From Chitinophaga niabensis (GTDB lineage: Bacteria; Bacteroidota; Bacteroidia; Chitinophagales; Chitinophagaceae), in NCBI RefSeq assembly GCF_039545795.1, contig NZ_CP154260.1, positions 5,399,001 through 5,463,000 on the forward strand: 64,000 nucleotides of DNA. Reading direction: 5' to 3'. Within the stretch, counting starts at the first letter, position 1. Every line of letters begins with the position of its first letter. Below are positions 45,799-55,190 of this stretch, one piece after another. The notes under the pieces are model-generated. The model did not search any database, was not told the origin of the DNA, and worked only from the letters and a program-made list of their open reading frames with translations. A program made the translations under genes and the position numbers.

Positions 45799-47547
45799 TT
45801 ATTTCAGGAGGGAGAGCTTCAGCTCATCCAGTTGCACCTGGTCAATCTCACTTGGTGCATCCAGCATAACGTCCCTTCCGGAGTTGTTTTTCGGGAAGGC
45901 GATGAAGTCGCGGATGGTTTCGCTGCCACCTAAGAGAGAGCAGAAACGGTCAAATCCAAAGGCGATACCACCATGTGGCGGTGCACCATATTCAAAAGCG
46001 CCCAGCAGGAAACCAAATTTATGGCTGGCTTCTTCTTTGGTCATGCCTAATGCGGCAAACATTTTTTCCTGCAGGTCCCGCTGGAAGATCCGGATGGAAC
46101 CTCCGCCGATCTCCGTACCATTCAATACAATATCATAAGCGTTGGCTTTGATCTTTGCATATTGGCTCAGGTCATCCATCAGGTGAATGTGTTCCGGTTT
46201 CGGAGCTGTGAATGGATGGTGACGGGCAACCCAGCGGTTATCTTCTTCTGCATATTCAAACAGCGGGAAGTCTATTACCCAGAGAGGTTTGTACACATCC
46301 TTATCACGGAAACCAAGGCGCTCGCCCATTTCCAGGCGAAGTTCGCTCATGGCTTTGCGGGTGCGTTCTTCTTTACCAGCCAGGATGAGGATCAGGTCGC
46401 CGGGTTTAGCCTGGCACTGATCTGCAAACAGTTGCAGGGCCTGTTCGTTAAAGAATTTATCTACGGAGCTTTTCAGCGTACCATCTGTATTATACCTTAT
46501 ATAGATAAGGCCCGTCATGCCTATCTGCGGACGTTTTACCCAATCCGTCAGTTCATCCAGTTGTTTGCGGGTGTATTCGCTGCAACCGCCTGCATTGATC
46601 CCTACTACCAGTTCAGCTTCGTCAAACACCTTGAAACCATTGCCACGGGCGGTTTCACCGAGGTCTACCAGTTTCATTTCGAAACGGATATCCGGTTTAT
46701 CGTTGCCGTAATATTTCATGGCATCGTCCCAGGTCATGCGGGGGAAGGGTTCATTAAAAGTGATCCCTTTGATCTCCTGGAAAACGTGTTTGGTCATTTC
46801 CTCGAAGTTCTGCAGGATATCCTCCTGGTCAACGAAGCTCATTTCACAGTCGATCTGTGTGAACTCCGGCTGGCGGTCTGCGCGCAGATCTTCATCCCGG
46901 AAACATTTAACGATCTGGTAGTAACGATCGTAACCGCTCACCATCAGCAGTTGTTTGAAAGTTTGCGGGGATTGGGGCAAAGCGTAGAACTGGTTATCGT
47001 TCATACGGCTGGGCACCACAAAATCACGCGCACCTTCCGGGGTGGATTTAATGAGGTAAGGTGTTTCTATATCCATGAACCCACGGCTGTCCAGGAAGTT
47101 CCGTACGGAACGGTTTACGCGGTAGCGGAGGGTCAGGTTTTGTTTCACCAGGTTCCTTCTGAGGTCCAGGTAGCGGTATTTCATACGCAGTTCGTCACCT
47201 CCGTCCGTATCATCCTGAATGGTGAAGGGCGGGGTTTTGGAACCGTTGAGTATTTGAAAATCCGACACAGTGATCTCGATATCGCCGGTGGGGATATTTT
47301 TATTTTTGCTGGAACGTTCAGTAACAGCGCCACTTACCTGTAGCACGAATTCACGGCCCAGGGGTTGGTTTTGCAACTGAGGGTTCAGTGCTTCAGGGAA
47401 TAATAATTGCGTGATACCATAACGGTCACGTAAGTCTACGAATGTAATACTTCCAAACTTGCGAACGGTTTGCACCCATCCAGCCAGCTTAACCGGCTGG
47501 CTTACATGTTCTATGCGCAATTCACCACATGTGTGCGATCTGTACAT
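45799..47547 (-). CDS. aspS: Aspartate--tRNA ligase
   Basis: Class II aminoacyl-tRNA synthetase, 582 aa, bacterial type with a GAD insertion. N-terminal OB-fold anticodon domain ([29 protein letters not shown]); motif 2 [23 protein letters not shown]; motif 3 [15 protein letters not shown]; active-site [26 protein letters not shown]. No AsnRS-type features; whether it is discriminating cannot be judged here. Confidence 0.97.
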   Translation of the reverse strand: MYRSHTCGELRIEHVSQPVKLAGWVQTVRKFGSITFVDLRDRYGITQLLFPEALNPQLQNQPLGREFVLQVSGAVTERSSKNKNIPTGDIEITVSDFQILNGSKTPPFTIQDDTDGGDELRMKYRYLDLRRNLVKQNLTLRYRVNRSVRNFLDSRGFMDIETPYLIKSTPEGARDFVVPSRMNDNQFYALPQSPQTFKQLLMVSGYDRYYQIVKCFRDEDLRADRQPEFTQIDCEMSFVDQEDILQNFEEMTKHVFQEIKGITFNEPFPRMTWDDAMKYYGNDKPDIRFEMKLVDLGETARGNGFKVFDEAELVVGINAGGCSEYTRKQLDELTDWVKRPQIGMTGLIYIRYNTDGTLKSSVDKFFNEQALQLFADQCQAKPGDLILILAGKEERTRKAMSELRLEMGERLGFRDKDVYKPLWVIDFPLFEYAEEDNRWVARHHPFTAPKPEHIHLMDDLSQYAKIKANAYDIVLNGTEIGGGSIRIFQRDLQEKMFAALGMTKEEASHKFGFLLGAFEYGAPPHGGIAFGFDRFCSLLGGSETIRDFIAFPKNNSGRDVMLDAPSEIDQVQLDELKLSLLK

Positions 47548-47573
47548 TATACTATTCTATTTAATAAGGAGGT

Positions 47574-47581
47574 CAAAGATA
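47574..47581 (-). promoter_or_regulatory. -7 box of aspS
   Basis: Minus-strand TATCTTTG is an exact TAnnTTTG match 26 bp before the aspS start; TTTTC about 20 bp further upstream may be the -33 element. Confidence 0.5.
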
Positions 47582-47601
47582 AGATATGAACGCCTGAAAA
47601 T

Positions 47602-48588
47602 CTACCGTAAAGCATTAAAATACCGTTTAATATCTATTTCCTGCTGTAATGGGGCAGCTTCCAGGAGGTGTTTTACAAATTGACCGGCAGCCCAGGGAGC
47701 CAGGGAGCAACCTTTGGAGCCCATTCCATTGAAAATACCAATGTGTGGCTGATGGGGATGTATTCCAACCAGTGGCCGCCTGTCTGGTCCGGATGGACGG
47801 ATGGCTGCAATGTGGTCTATGACTTTGTGAGGGATGGTTTTGAGGCCTGCTTCCAAGGTGGCTTTTGCTGTTTCACTGGGCAAAACATCTGTATAATCCC
47901 AGGAAAAAGTAGCGCCGGCCCAGTAAAGATCTTCTCCCATGGGCACTATAGTGAGGTTTCCTCTCTTTATAATGTGGCTGGTTTTGAGTTCCGGAGCACT
48001 AATAATCAGTGCTTCTCCTTTATTGGGAAGGAATTTGAGCTTTTTCCAATAAGGGTTAGCGGGACTTTGCGCGCCTTCGCAGAAAATAACAGCTTTGGCT
48101 TTGACGCCTTGATATTCAATGCCTGTTGTGCTGATGTTTACCTCTGTGGCATTGAAGCGCTCTTCTTTTATGTTGATTTTTTTACGCCATGCGGGGAGCA
48201 GTGTATTTAATTGAATGTTAGCGCCTTTTACGAATGTTGGTTCTAACAGGTAGGGGTTGTTTTTCATGGCTTCCTTAAATGCCCGTTCCATCTGCTCCGA
48301 GGGCCAGATATTCTGGATCAGCCGTTCATGAAAACAGGTGATGCCCAGTGCAGCCTCCATCTCATGGTAGGTGTTTTCAGCAAAGGGGAAGATAGTATCG
48401 TACAGCCAGGCGGTTTCAAATTTTCTGCCGGAAACGGGATTGATGATCCCTGCGGCTACACGGGAAGCACTGTTGGGCAGGGCATCATCATAGACCAGTA
48501 CCTGCTGCCCTGCTTTTTGGAGGAACCAGCTGAGCATGGTACCTGCAATCCCTTGTCCTATTATTATATAATCGTAATTCACCGGCAC
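47602..48588 (-). CDS. FAD-dependent oxidoreductase, DAO family
   Basis: 328-aa flavoprotein. N-terminal ADP-binding fold YDYIIIGQGIAGTMLSWFL with a terminal acidic residue in VYDD; AAGIINPVSGRKF typical of glycine/D-amino-acid oxidase (ThiO/MnmC-like) proteins; C-terminal IAAIRPSGPDRRPLVGIHP and NGMGSKGCSLAPW. It oxidises an amine or amino acid; the substrate is not evident, and no thiamine genes are adjacent. Confidence 0.88.
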   Translation of the reverse strand: MPVNYDYIIIGQGIAGTMLSWFLQKAGQQVLVYDDALPNSASRVAAGIINPVSGRKFETAWLYDTIFPFAENTYHEMEAALGITCFHERLIQNIWPSEQMERAFKEAMKNNPYLLEPTFVKGANIQLNTLLPAWRKKINIKEERFNATEVNISTTGIEYQGVKAKAVIFCEGAQSPANPYWKKLKFLPNKGEALIISAPELKTSHIIKRGNLTIVPMGEDLYWAGATFSWDYTDVLPSETAKATLEAGLKTIPHKVIDHIAAIRPSGPDRRPLVGIHPHQPHIGIFNGMGSKGCSLAPWAAGQFVKHLLEAAPLQQEIDIKRYFNALR

Positions 48589-48607
48589 AAAAGTAGTCTA
48601 TAAAAAA

Positions 48608-48632
48608 TCCCCGTCACCAATGGTAACGGGGA
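48608..48632 (-). terminator. Terminator after sucD
   Basis: Minus-strand stem ATCCCCGTTACC / GGTGACGGGGAT (one mismatch) followed by TTTTTTAT, 22 bp past the sucD stop. Confidence 0.8.
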
Positions 48633-48654
48633 TCGTTATTTTATCAGGAGTACC

Positions 48655-49527
48655 TTATTTTTTCAGTACTTCTGCCATTTTCTTTCCGATATCCGCAGGA
48701 CTGTCCACCACGTGAACGCCACATTCGCGCATGATCTTCATTTTTGCGGCAGCAGTATCGTCAGCACCACCAACGATAGCACCAGCGTGACCCATACGGC
48801 GGCCCGGAGGAGCAGTTTGGCCAGCAATGAAACCTACAACAGGTTTGCGGGGGTTTTCCTTGATCCAGTAAGCAGCTTCTGCTTCCATGCTACCACCGAT
48901 CTCACCGATCATGATGATGGCATCTGTTTCAGGATCGTTCATCAGCAGTTCCACGGCTTCTTTGGTAGGGGTACCAATGATGGGATCTCCGCCGATACCG
49001 ATAGCTGTAGAAACACCCAGACCGGCTTTCACCACCTGGTCAGCAGCTTCGTAAGTGAGGGTACCGGATTTGGATACGATACCTACACGGCCTTTTTTGA
49101 AGATAAAGCCGGGCATGATACCCACTTTTGCTTCATCCGCAGTGATCACACCAGGGCAGTTTGGCCCGATCAGGCGGGTATTATGGTTTACGAGGTAATT
49201 TTTAGCTTTCACCATGTCCTGTACGGGAATGCCTTCGGTAATGCAAATTACCAGTGCAACTCCTGCATCAGCAGCCTCCATGATAGCATCTGCGGCAAAT
49301 GCCGGAGGAACGAAAATGATGGATACATTTGCTCCGGTTTCTTTTACGGCATCGGCCACTGTATTGAATACAGGGCGGTCCAGATGGCTTTTGCCAGCTT
49401 TACCGGGCGTTACGCCACCTACTACATTGGTACCGTACTCAATCATTTGAGTGGCATGGAAAGTACCTTCAGTACCGGTAAATCCCTGCACAATCACTTT
49501 ACTATCCTTATTAACTAAAACACTCAT
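48655..49527 (-). CDS. sucD: Succinate--CoA ligase, alpha subunit
   Basis: TCA-cycle enzyme subunit, 290 aa. CoA-binding Rossmann part [35 protein letters not shown]; phospho-histidine loop [31 protein letters not shown]. The beta subunit sucC is not adjacent, which is usual in Bacteroidota. It has its own promoter and terminator. Confidence 0.97.
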   Translation of the reverse strand: MSVLVNKDSKVIVQGFTGTEGTFHATQMIEYGTNVVGGVTPGKAGKSHLDRPVFNTVADAVKETGANVSIIFVPPAFAADAIMEAADAGVALVICITEGIPVQDMVKAKNYLVNHNTRLIGPNCPGVITADEAKVGIMPGFIFKKGRVGIVSKSGTLTYEAADQVVKAGLGVSTAIGIGGDPIIGTPTKEAVELLMNDPETDAIIMIGEIGGSMEAEAAYWIKENPRKPVVGFIAGQTAPPGRRMGHAGAIVGGADDTAAAKMKIMRECGVHVVDSPADIGKKMAEVLKK

Positions 49528-49577
49528 CGCGCTTGATTTATTTAATTGTGTTATTGATCCTTTGATTTAAGGTGGGG

Positions 49578-49607
49578 CAAAAATAACGGATAAAGGTTAA
49601 AAACAAA
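49578..49607 (-). promoter_or_regulatory. Promoter of sucD
   Basis: Minus strand: TTTG (49604-49607), 18 bp, TATTTTTG (49578-49585), a good -33/-7 pair. The leader to the ATG is about 45 nt. Confidence 0.55.
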
Positions 49608-49611
49608 AGGA

Positions 49612-50430
49612 TTAAGTCCGGGAGGGGCTTTCCCCATCCTTTTTAGTCCTCCAGCCCTTGTCCCTGAACATTTCTGTTTTGCGCATCTCCTTAATATCCT
49701 GGAAGAATTCGGAGGCGAATATGAAATCGTTCAGTTTCTGATCGTCCGCGAAGATAATATCTTCATTGCTACCTTCCCACTGTTTGAGGCCCTCGTGCAT
49801 ATATACAATATGGTCACCGCTTTCCATTACGGTGTTCATATCATGGGTATTCACCACGGTGGTAATGTTGTATTCTACGGTAATATCCTTGATGAGCTTG
49901 TCGATTACGAGGGAAGTCTGGGGGTCGAGGCCGGAATTGGGCTCATCCACAAAGAGGTATTTGGGGTTCAGTACAATAGCGCGGGCAATCCCTACGCGTT
50001 TTTTCATCCCGCCGCTTATTTCGGCGGGGAACTTTTTATTGGCATCTTTCAGGTTTACCCTGTCCAGGCATTCCTGCGCCCTTTTTTTTCTGACCTTGTA
50101 TTTTTCTTTGGAGAACATATCCAGTGGGAACATGATATTCTGTTCCACGGTCATACTGTCAAAAAGGGCCGAGCCCTGGAACAGCATGCCTATTTCCTGG
50201 CGGATGGGTTTCTTTTCTTTGTCGTCCATGGCGGTAAAGTCCTGCCCATCATACTTGATCTTCCCACTGTCCACCTGTATGAGGCCCACCATACATTTCA
50301 TCAATACTGTTTTTCCGCTACCACTGGCGCCAATGATCAGGTTGGTTTTACCCGGTTCCATATTAACAGAAACGTCCTGAAGGATTGTTTTATCTCCGAA
50401 GCTTTTGCGAATATTGATCACTTCTATCAT
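49612..50430 (-). CDS. ABC transporter ATP-binding protein (MlaF-like)
   Basis: 272-aa ATPase: Walker A GASGSGKT at 34-41, signature ISGGMKKRVGIARAI, Walker B KYLFVDEPNSGLDP, H-loop NTHDMNTV. The GGMKKR form of the signature is characteristic of MlaF/Ttg2A-type lipid transporters. Works with the permease gene 24 bp upstream. An MCE (MlaD) protein is not in the window. Confidence 0.93.
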   Translation of the reverse strand: MIEVINIRKSFGDKTILQDVSVNMEPGKTNLIIGASGSGKTVLMKCMVGLIQVDSGKIKYDGQDFTAMDDKEKKPIRQEIGMLFQGSALFDSMTVEQNIMFPLDMFSKEKYKVRKKRAQECLDRVNLKDANKKFPAEISGGMKKRVGIARAIVLNPKYLFVDEPNSGLDPQTSLVIDKLIKDITVEYNITTVVNTHDMNTVMESGDHIVYMHEGLKQWEGSNEDIIFADDQKLNDFIFASEFFQDIKEMRKTEMFRDKGWRTKKDGESPSRT

Positions 50431-50454
50431 ATCTCGGTCTTCTCTTTTGAATTT

Positions 50455-51198
50455 TTAAAGCAGGATAGCTGCCAGGATGTAATCGGCGAACAGGATCAGG
50501 ATACAGCTTACTACTACGGATGTGGTACTGGCGCGGCCTATTTCCAATGCACCACCGGTAACATTATATCCGTAATAAGCCGGGATACTGGATATAATGA
50601 AGGCATAGGTATAAGATTTACTCAGGGCAAAGAACACATTGTATCCATCGAACGAGGCGCGAAGGCCCTGCATAAATTCTTCATGAGAGATAATACCGCT
50701 GAGTTTACCAGCCTGCATTCCCCCCCAGATACCCAGAAAGGCTGCAATGATCACCAGGGCAGGAATGGTAATAAGGGATGCCAGGATCTTGGGGAAGATC
50801 AAATAGGCCTTTGTGTTGATGCCCATGATCTCCTGTGCATCTATCTGTTCAGAGATGCGCATATTTCCCAGTTCAGAGGCAATCTTGGAACCCACAACCC
50901 CGCCCAATACAATACAAACCATGGTGGGGGCCAGTTCTATGATCATGGTATCCCGTACGATCTGTGCAATAGTGGATTTGGGAATAAGTCCGCTGGTCAG
51001 CTGGTAAGCCGTTTGCACGGTGGTTACAGCACCCAGGAAGAGAGAGATAATAAATACTATCCCTACCGACCCTACGCCGATCTCTACACATTGATGCATC
51101 AATTCTTTCCAGTACATCCGCATGTTCTCCGGCCGGGTGAACATTCCTTTGAGCATCAGCAGGAACCTGCCAAAATGGTAAAACAATTTAAACTCCAT
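50455..51198 (-). CDS. ABC transporter permease (MlaE-like)
   Basis: 247-aa inner-membrane permease with five to six helices. MlaE/PF02405 landmarks: FIISLFLGAVTTVQTAYQL, LAPTMVCIVLGGVVGSKIASELGNMRISEQIDAQEIMGIN, KSYTYAFIISSIPAYYGYNVTGGALEIGRASTTSVV. It moves phospholipids or other lipids between membranes together with the following ATPase. Confidence 0.93.
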   Translation of the reverse strand: MEFKLFYHFGRFLLMLKGMFTRPENMRMYWKELMHQCVEIGVGSVGIVFIISLFLGAVTTVQTAYQLTSGLIPKSTIAQIVRDTMIIELAPTMVCIVLGGVVGSKIASELGNMRISEQIDAQEIMGINTKAYLIFPKILASLITIPALVIIAAFLGIWGGMQAGKLSGIISHEEFMQGLRASFDGYNVFFALSKSYTYAFIISSIPAYYGYNVTGGALEIGRASTTSVVVSCILILFADYILAAILL

Positions 51199-51228
51199 AA
51201 CTTTTCAAAGATAACGGATTTAACATAT

Positions 51229-52260
51229 CTAACGCAGGCTATCTACCAGCAAACGTTTCAGGCTTCTTTCTATGATCTCTCCCATGGTTTTGCTTTTGGC
51301 AAATACGGGATCATGATAATGTTGCGCCAGTTCTTCTCCCAGGCGGGTGATCTTTTCAGGGAAAGATACCCTGTCTGTCATGATCACATCCCTGAGATCT
51401 TTGATCCGGTGGCGCTGTACTTTAATACGGCGGGCAATGAGGGAACGTTCTTCCTGCTGGTATTGTTTCACCACTTCTGCATTGAGGTGTTTCATGGCCA
51501 GCTCTACAAACACCCTGTTCTCCTTGAAGAACTGTGGCATATAGAGGGTTTTCTTTCCTTCATAGAATTGCTGATCGAAGTCGATAGCCCGTATGCGGAA
51601 CTGCACATCATCAAAGTCTGGCGTAATATCGAAGATGAAATTATAGGAACGCATATCACCCAGTAACCGCACAAAACAACGTTCGTTGAACTTCACAAAT
51701 TCCTTGGCGATCCTTTTGGGATTGAATTCCGGGCGGTTCATGTAATCTTTTGCAAACTGATCCCCGGGTACACCGGCGATGTGTTCTTCCACCAGTGTAT
51801 TGCCATCTACAAGGAAGTTCATCCAGAAAGGGGACAAGATATGTTCCAGTTCCAGACCATAAATACGGGAGGCATCCGCAATTTTAATATAAAAATAATC
51901 GTACACCTCGTTAAAGTTGTTGACGATCTTGATGCGGAAAGGGTGGGAGTTACCAAAAGTGCAATAGTCGATCCTTTCGATGTGCAGGTGTTCTTCCGCC
52001 GTCTGGTCCCCTCCTGCTTTGAGGATGGAGTAGATACGTTTAAGGCCTGCATGGATGGAAGGCGTCATGCTCTGTGGATAGAACACAGACTCCCAGAGGG
52101 TATCCTTGCCCTGTTTATCGTATACGGGGATGCCGTTATCATAGTATTTCAGCTCCTCGTAAGAAATGGGCAATGGCACTTCGCGTTCATATAACCTCAG
52201 GTATTTCCTGAAAGCCGGGTTGAGCGGGAAGAATATTTTTTTGCGGGAGATGGATTGCAT
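51229..52260 (-). CDS. Uncharacterised protein with kinase-like motifs
   Basis: 343 aa, soluble, without signal peptide. No family recognised with certainty. Several features recall the protein-kinase/HipA fold in order: DYFYIKIADASRIYGLELE (possible ATP-site Lys126), a hinge-like LVEEHIAGVPG, a catalytic-loop-like GDMRSYN at 201-207 (Asp202, Asn207) and IDFDQ at 226-230 as a metal-binding DFD. The C-terminal third is basic and helical (ARRIKVQRHRIKDLRD). It sits 30 bp upstream of mlaE on the same strand. Kinase activity is an inference. Confidence 0.6.
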   Translation of the reverse strand: MQSISRKKIFFPLNPAFRKYLRLYEREVPLPISYEELKYYDNGIPVYDKQGKDTLWESVFYPQSMTPSIHAGLKRIYSILKAGGDQTAEEHLHIERIDYCTFGNSHPFRIKIVNNFNEVYDYFYIKIADASRIYGLELEHILSPFWMNFLVDGNTLVEEHIAGVPGDQFAKDYMNRPEFNPKRIAKEFVKFNERCFVRLLGDMRSYNFIFDITPDFDDVQFRIRAIDFDQQFYEGKKTLYMPQFFKENRVFVELAMKHLNAEVVKQYQQEERSLIARRIKVQRHRIKDLRDVIMTDRVSFPEKITRLGEELAQHYHDPVFAKSKTMGEIIERSLKRLLVDSLR

Positions 52261-52278
52261 GATCCCCGAAGTTAAGAA

Positions 52279-52301
52279 AAGCCGGTCTTACAGACCGGCT
52301 T
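52279..52301 (-). terminator. Terminator after maeB
   Basis: Perfect 10-bp stem AAGCCGGTCT / AGACCGGCTT with TAC loop; followed on the minus strand by TTCTTAAC. Lies 7 bp after the maeB stop. Confidence 0.85.
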
Positions 52302-52308
52302 CTATCAT

Positions 52309-54621
52309 TTATTTCTTTTTCTTTCCGTTCTTTCCTTCTTCCTCTGCCTTGCAGCATTTCGTTTGTGCATCCACTACGGCTATCAGCACTACATTCACGA
52401 TCTGCCTTACAGTGGAACCCAGCTGCAGGATATGCACGGGCTTTTTCATTCCCAGCAGGATAGGTCCGATAGCATCGAAGCCAGCTACTTCCTGTAATAG
52501 GTTGTACGCAACGTTACCTGCGGCCAGGTTGGGGAAGATGAGTACGTTCACATCCTGGTCTATCAGTTCGGAGAAAGGATAGTTATCTTTTAAGATCTCT
52601 TTGTTGAAAGCCATAGCAGCCTGGATCTCGCCATCTACTATTAAAGCAGGATCTTTCTTTTTCACGAGTTCACGGGCCTGGCTCATTAACTGGGCTTCCG
52701 GCGTGGCGCTGGAACCGAAGTTGGAATAAGAGACCATGGCTATACGGGGCGTGATATTGAACTGGCGTACTTCTTTTGCTACCAGCAAGGTGATATCTGC
52801 CAGTTCTTCCACTGTGGGATTGAGGTTTACGGTTGTATCCGCAAGGAAAAGCGGGCCGCGTTTAGTGTTGATGATATACATGCCGGCTACACGTTTTGCG
52901 CCTTCTTCCATACCAATCACCTGCAGTGCTGGTTTAATGGTATCAGGGTATTTACGTGTTAGACCGGAGATCAGCGCATCGGCTTCTCCTGTTTCCACCA
53001 TCATGCAACCAAAGTAGTTACGCTCGCGCATGATCTTTTTGGCTTCGTAGAGGTTAAAGCCTTTGCGTTTGCGTTTTTCGAAGAAAAGTTCTCCAAAGTG
53101 ATGGCGTTTATCTGCCATTTCTTCACTCTTCGGATCAATGATCACCACGTCATCAATTTCAATGCTGTTCTCGTGCATCAGGCTGCGGATCTTCTTTTCA
53201 TTTCCGAGCAGGATGGGAATGGCGATGTCTTCGTCATTCACCACCTGAGCAGCTTTGAGGATCTTGATATTATCTGCTTCTGCAAATACCACACGGCGTG
53301 GATCTTTACGGGCTTTGGACCCGATCACGCGGAACAGCTGATTATCCAGGCCAAGGCGGCCATTCAATACTTCTCTGTAAGCATCCCAATCTGTAATATG
53401 CGCATGTGCCACACCGCTGTCCATTGCAGCTTTTGCTACTGCGGGCGCTACGGTACTGAGCAAACGCGGATCCAGTGGTTTGGGAATAATATAGTTAGGA
53501 CCGAAAACGAGGTTCCGTTCGTTGTATGCCATGTTCACAATATCCGGTACGGGTGATTTGGCGAGATCGGCCAAAGCATGTACAGCGGCCAGTTTCATCT
53601 CCTCGTTGATCTGGGTGGCCCTTACATCCAGCGCACCGCGGAAGATATAGGGGAAGCCCAATACGTTGTTCACCTGGTTAGGATAATCTGAACGGCCGGT
53701 GGCCATGATCACATCGTTACGGGCAGAAATTGCCGCATCCCAGGTGATTTCAGGATCGGGATTTGCCATCGCAAAAACGATGGGGTGTTTGGCCATGCTT
53801 TTCACCATTTCAGGTGTTACCACATTACCTACAGACAGGCCCACAAAAACATCTGCTCCTTTGAGGGCTTCCGTAAGGTTGGTGGCCTTTGAGCTGGTGG
53901 CGAAGACCAGTTTCATCTCGTCCAGGTCTGTACGTTGTTTGTTCAGCACGCCATCTTTATCAAACATGATGAAGTTCTCCGGTTTTGCACCAAGAGAAAC
54001 ATATAAACGCACACAGGCCATGGCAGCTGCGCCCGCACCGTTGATCACGAACTTTACTTTCTCTATTTTCTTTTTAACCAGCTCCAGGGCATTCAGCAAT
54101 GCGGCGCTGGAAATGATGGCGGTACCATGCTGGTCATCATGCATGATGGGGATCTTCAGTTCCTTACGGAGCCTTTCTTCGATAGCAAAACATTCCGGGC
54201 TTTTGATATCCTCCAGGTTGATGCCGCCGAAAGTAGGTTCCATGGCTTTTACCACCCGCACAAATTCATCCACATCCGTTGTATTTAATTCAATATCAAA
54301 TACATCGATGTCTGCAAAGATCTTGAAGAGTACGCCTTTTCCTTCCATCACTGGTTTTCCGGCTTCGGGGCCGATATTGCCTAAACCCAGAACAGCCGTA
54401 CCATTGCTGATCACGGCCACGAGGTTACCTTTTGCAGTATACTTATATACATTCTCCACATCACGGGCAATTTCCTTACATGGCTCCGCCACTCCGGGGG
54501 AGTAAGCCAGAGAAAGGTCCCATTGGGTTTTTGTGTCCTTCGTAGGTATGACTTCTATCTTACCGGGGCGGCCCATAGCATGATAATCCAGGGCATCCTG
54601 CTTATTCAGTTTTCTAGCCAT
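52309..54621 (-). CDS. maeB: NADP-dependent malic enzyme with phosphotransacetylase-like domain
   Basis: 770-aa oxaloacetate-decarboxylating malate dehydrogenase (malate to pyruvate, NADPH formed). N-terminal malic domain: LSLAYSPGVAEPCKEI, MEGKGVLFKIFADIDVFDIEL, MHDDQHGTAIISSAALLNAL; NAD-binding FVINGAGAAAMACVRL. The C-terminal about 330 residues are the phosphotransacetylase-like regulatory domain (RRVVFAEADNIKILKAAQ, GSSATPEAQLMSQARELV, ILQLGSTVRQIVNVV). Full length for the MaeB class. Confidence 0.96.
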   Translation of the reverse strand: MARKLNKQDALDYHAMGRPGKIEVIPTKDTKTQWDLSLAYSPGVAEPCKEIARDVENVYKYTAKGNLVAVISNGTAVLGLGNIGPEAGKPVMEGKGVLFKIFADIDVFDIELNTTDVDEFVRVVKAMEPTFGGINLEDIKSPECFAIEERLRKELKIPIMHDDQHGTAIISSAALLNALELVKKKIEKVKFVINGAGAAAMACVRLYVSLGAKPENFIMFDKDGVLNKQRTDLDEMKLVFATSSKATNLTEALKGADVFVGLSVGNVVTPEMVKSMAKHPIVFAMANPDPEITWDAAISARNDVIMATGRSDYPNQVNNVLGFPYIFRGALDVRATQINEEMKLAAVHALADLAKSPVPDIVNMAYNERNLVFGPNYIIPKPLDPRLLSTVAPAVAKAAMDSGVAHAHITDWDAYREVLNGRLGLDNQLFRVIGSKARKDPRRVVFAEADNIKILKAAQVVNDEDIAIPILLGNEKKIRSLMHENSIEIDDVVIIDPKSEEMADKRHHFGELFFEKRKRKGFNLYEAKKIMRERNYFGCMMVETGEADALISGLTRKYPDTIKPALQVIGMEEGAKRVAGMYIINTKRGPLFLADTTVNLNPTVEELADITLLVAKEVRQFNITPRIAMVSYSNFGSSATPEAQLMSQARELVKKKDPALIVDGEIQAAMAFNKEILKDNYPFSELIDQDVNVLIFPNLAAGNVAYNLLQEVAGFDAIGPILLGMKKPVHILQLGSTVRQIVNVVLIAVVDAQTKCCKAEEEGKNGKKKK

Positions 54622-54736
54622 TTAAGATTGTTGTTGGGGCTGCAATATACGAACTATAAGAAGAACGGTTTCTATTACGTTCGTGTAGGTTCGCAATAAT
54701 TATTTACTTTTACGCTGTTAACATATCACAAATATC

Positions 54737-55186
54737 ATGATACAACGCATCCAGAGCCTTTTTTTATTACTCGCCGCTCTTTCAAGCGCAGGTATGGGTT
54801 ATTTTAACCTGTGGAAAGCCAAATTGATGAAAGGTGTTACCGCCAGTGAAGAATATTTCAATGCGCTCTCCAGCTATCTGATATTTATTATTGTGATGGT
54901 GAGCATCCTGCTTTCCCTGATCACTATTTTCCTGTATAAGAACAGGAAACTGCAATTCCGCCTGACCGTGATCAATATCCTGCTGGCAATAGGGGCTATC
55001 ATACTGCAATATGTAAAAGTGGGCCAATTGGCGGACAAGCTGATGAATGATGGTTCTACCATTATTTCTGCCACTTACCTACCGGCAGCATTTTTACCTG
55101 TGGTTACGCTGGTGGCGCTGTTCCTTGCTGCAAGAGGCATCTATAAAGATGAGAAGCTGATCAAGTCCCTGGACAGGCTGAGATAA
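54737..55186 (+). CDS. DUF4293 family membrane protein
   Basis: 149 aa with four membrane helices; begins MIQRIQSLFLLLAALSSAGMGY, the diagnostic start of DUF4293, and carries TIFLYKNRKLQFRL and PVVTLVALFLAARGIYKDEKLI. Found across Bacteroidota; function unknown. The only plus-strand gene in this part; its stop is 4 bp from that of the convergent symporter gene. Confidence 0.88.
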   Translation: MIQRIQSLFLLLAALSSAGMGYFNLWKAKLMKGVTASEEYFNALSSYLIFIIVMVSILLSLITIFLYKNRKLQFRLTVINILLAIGAIILQYVKVGQLADKLMNDGSTIISATYLPAAFLPVVTLVALFLAARGIYKDEKLIKSLDRLR

Positions 55187-55190
55187 TATT

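Noticed and set aside
46162..47343. 393-codon open frame on the plus strand
   Set aside because: Antisense shadow of aspS.
49795..51666. 623-codon open frame on the plus strand
   Set aside because: Antisense to mlaF, mlaE and the kinase-like gene, all with clear family motifs; the translation is Phe/His-rich with no domain.
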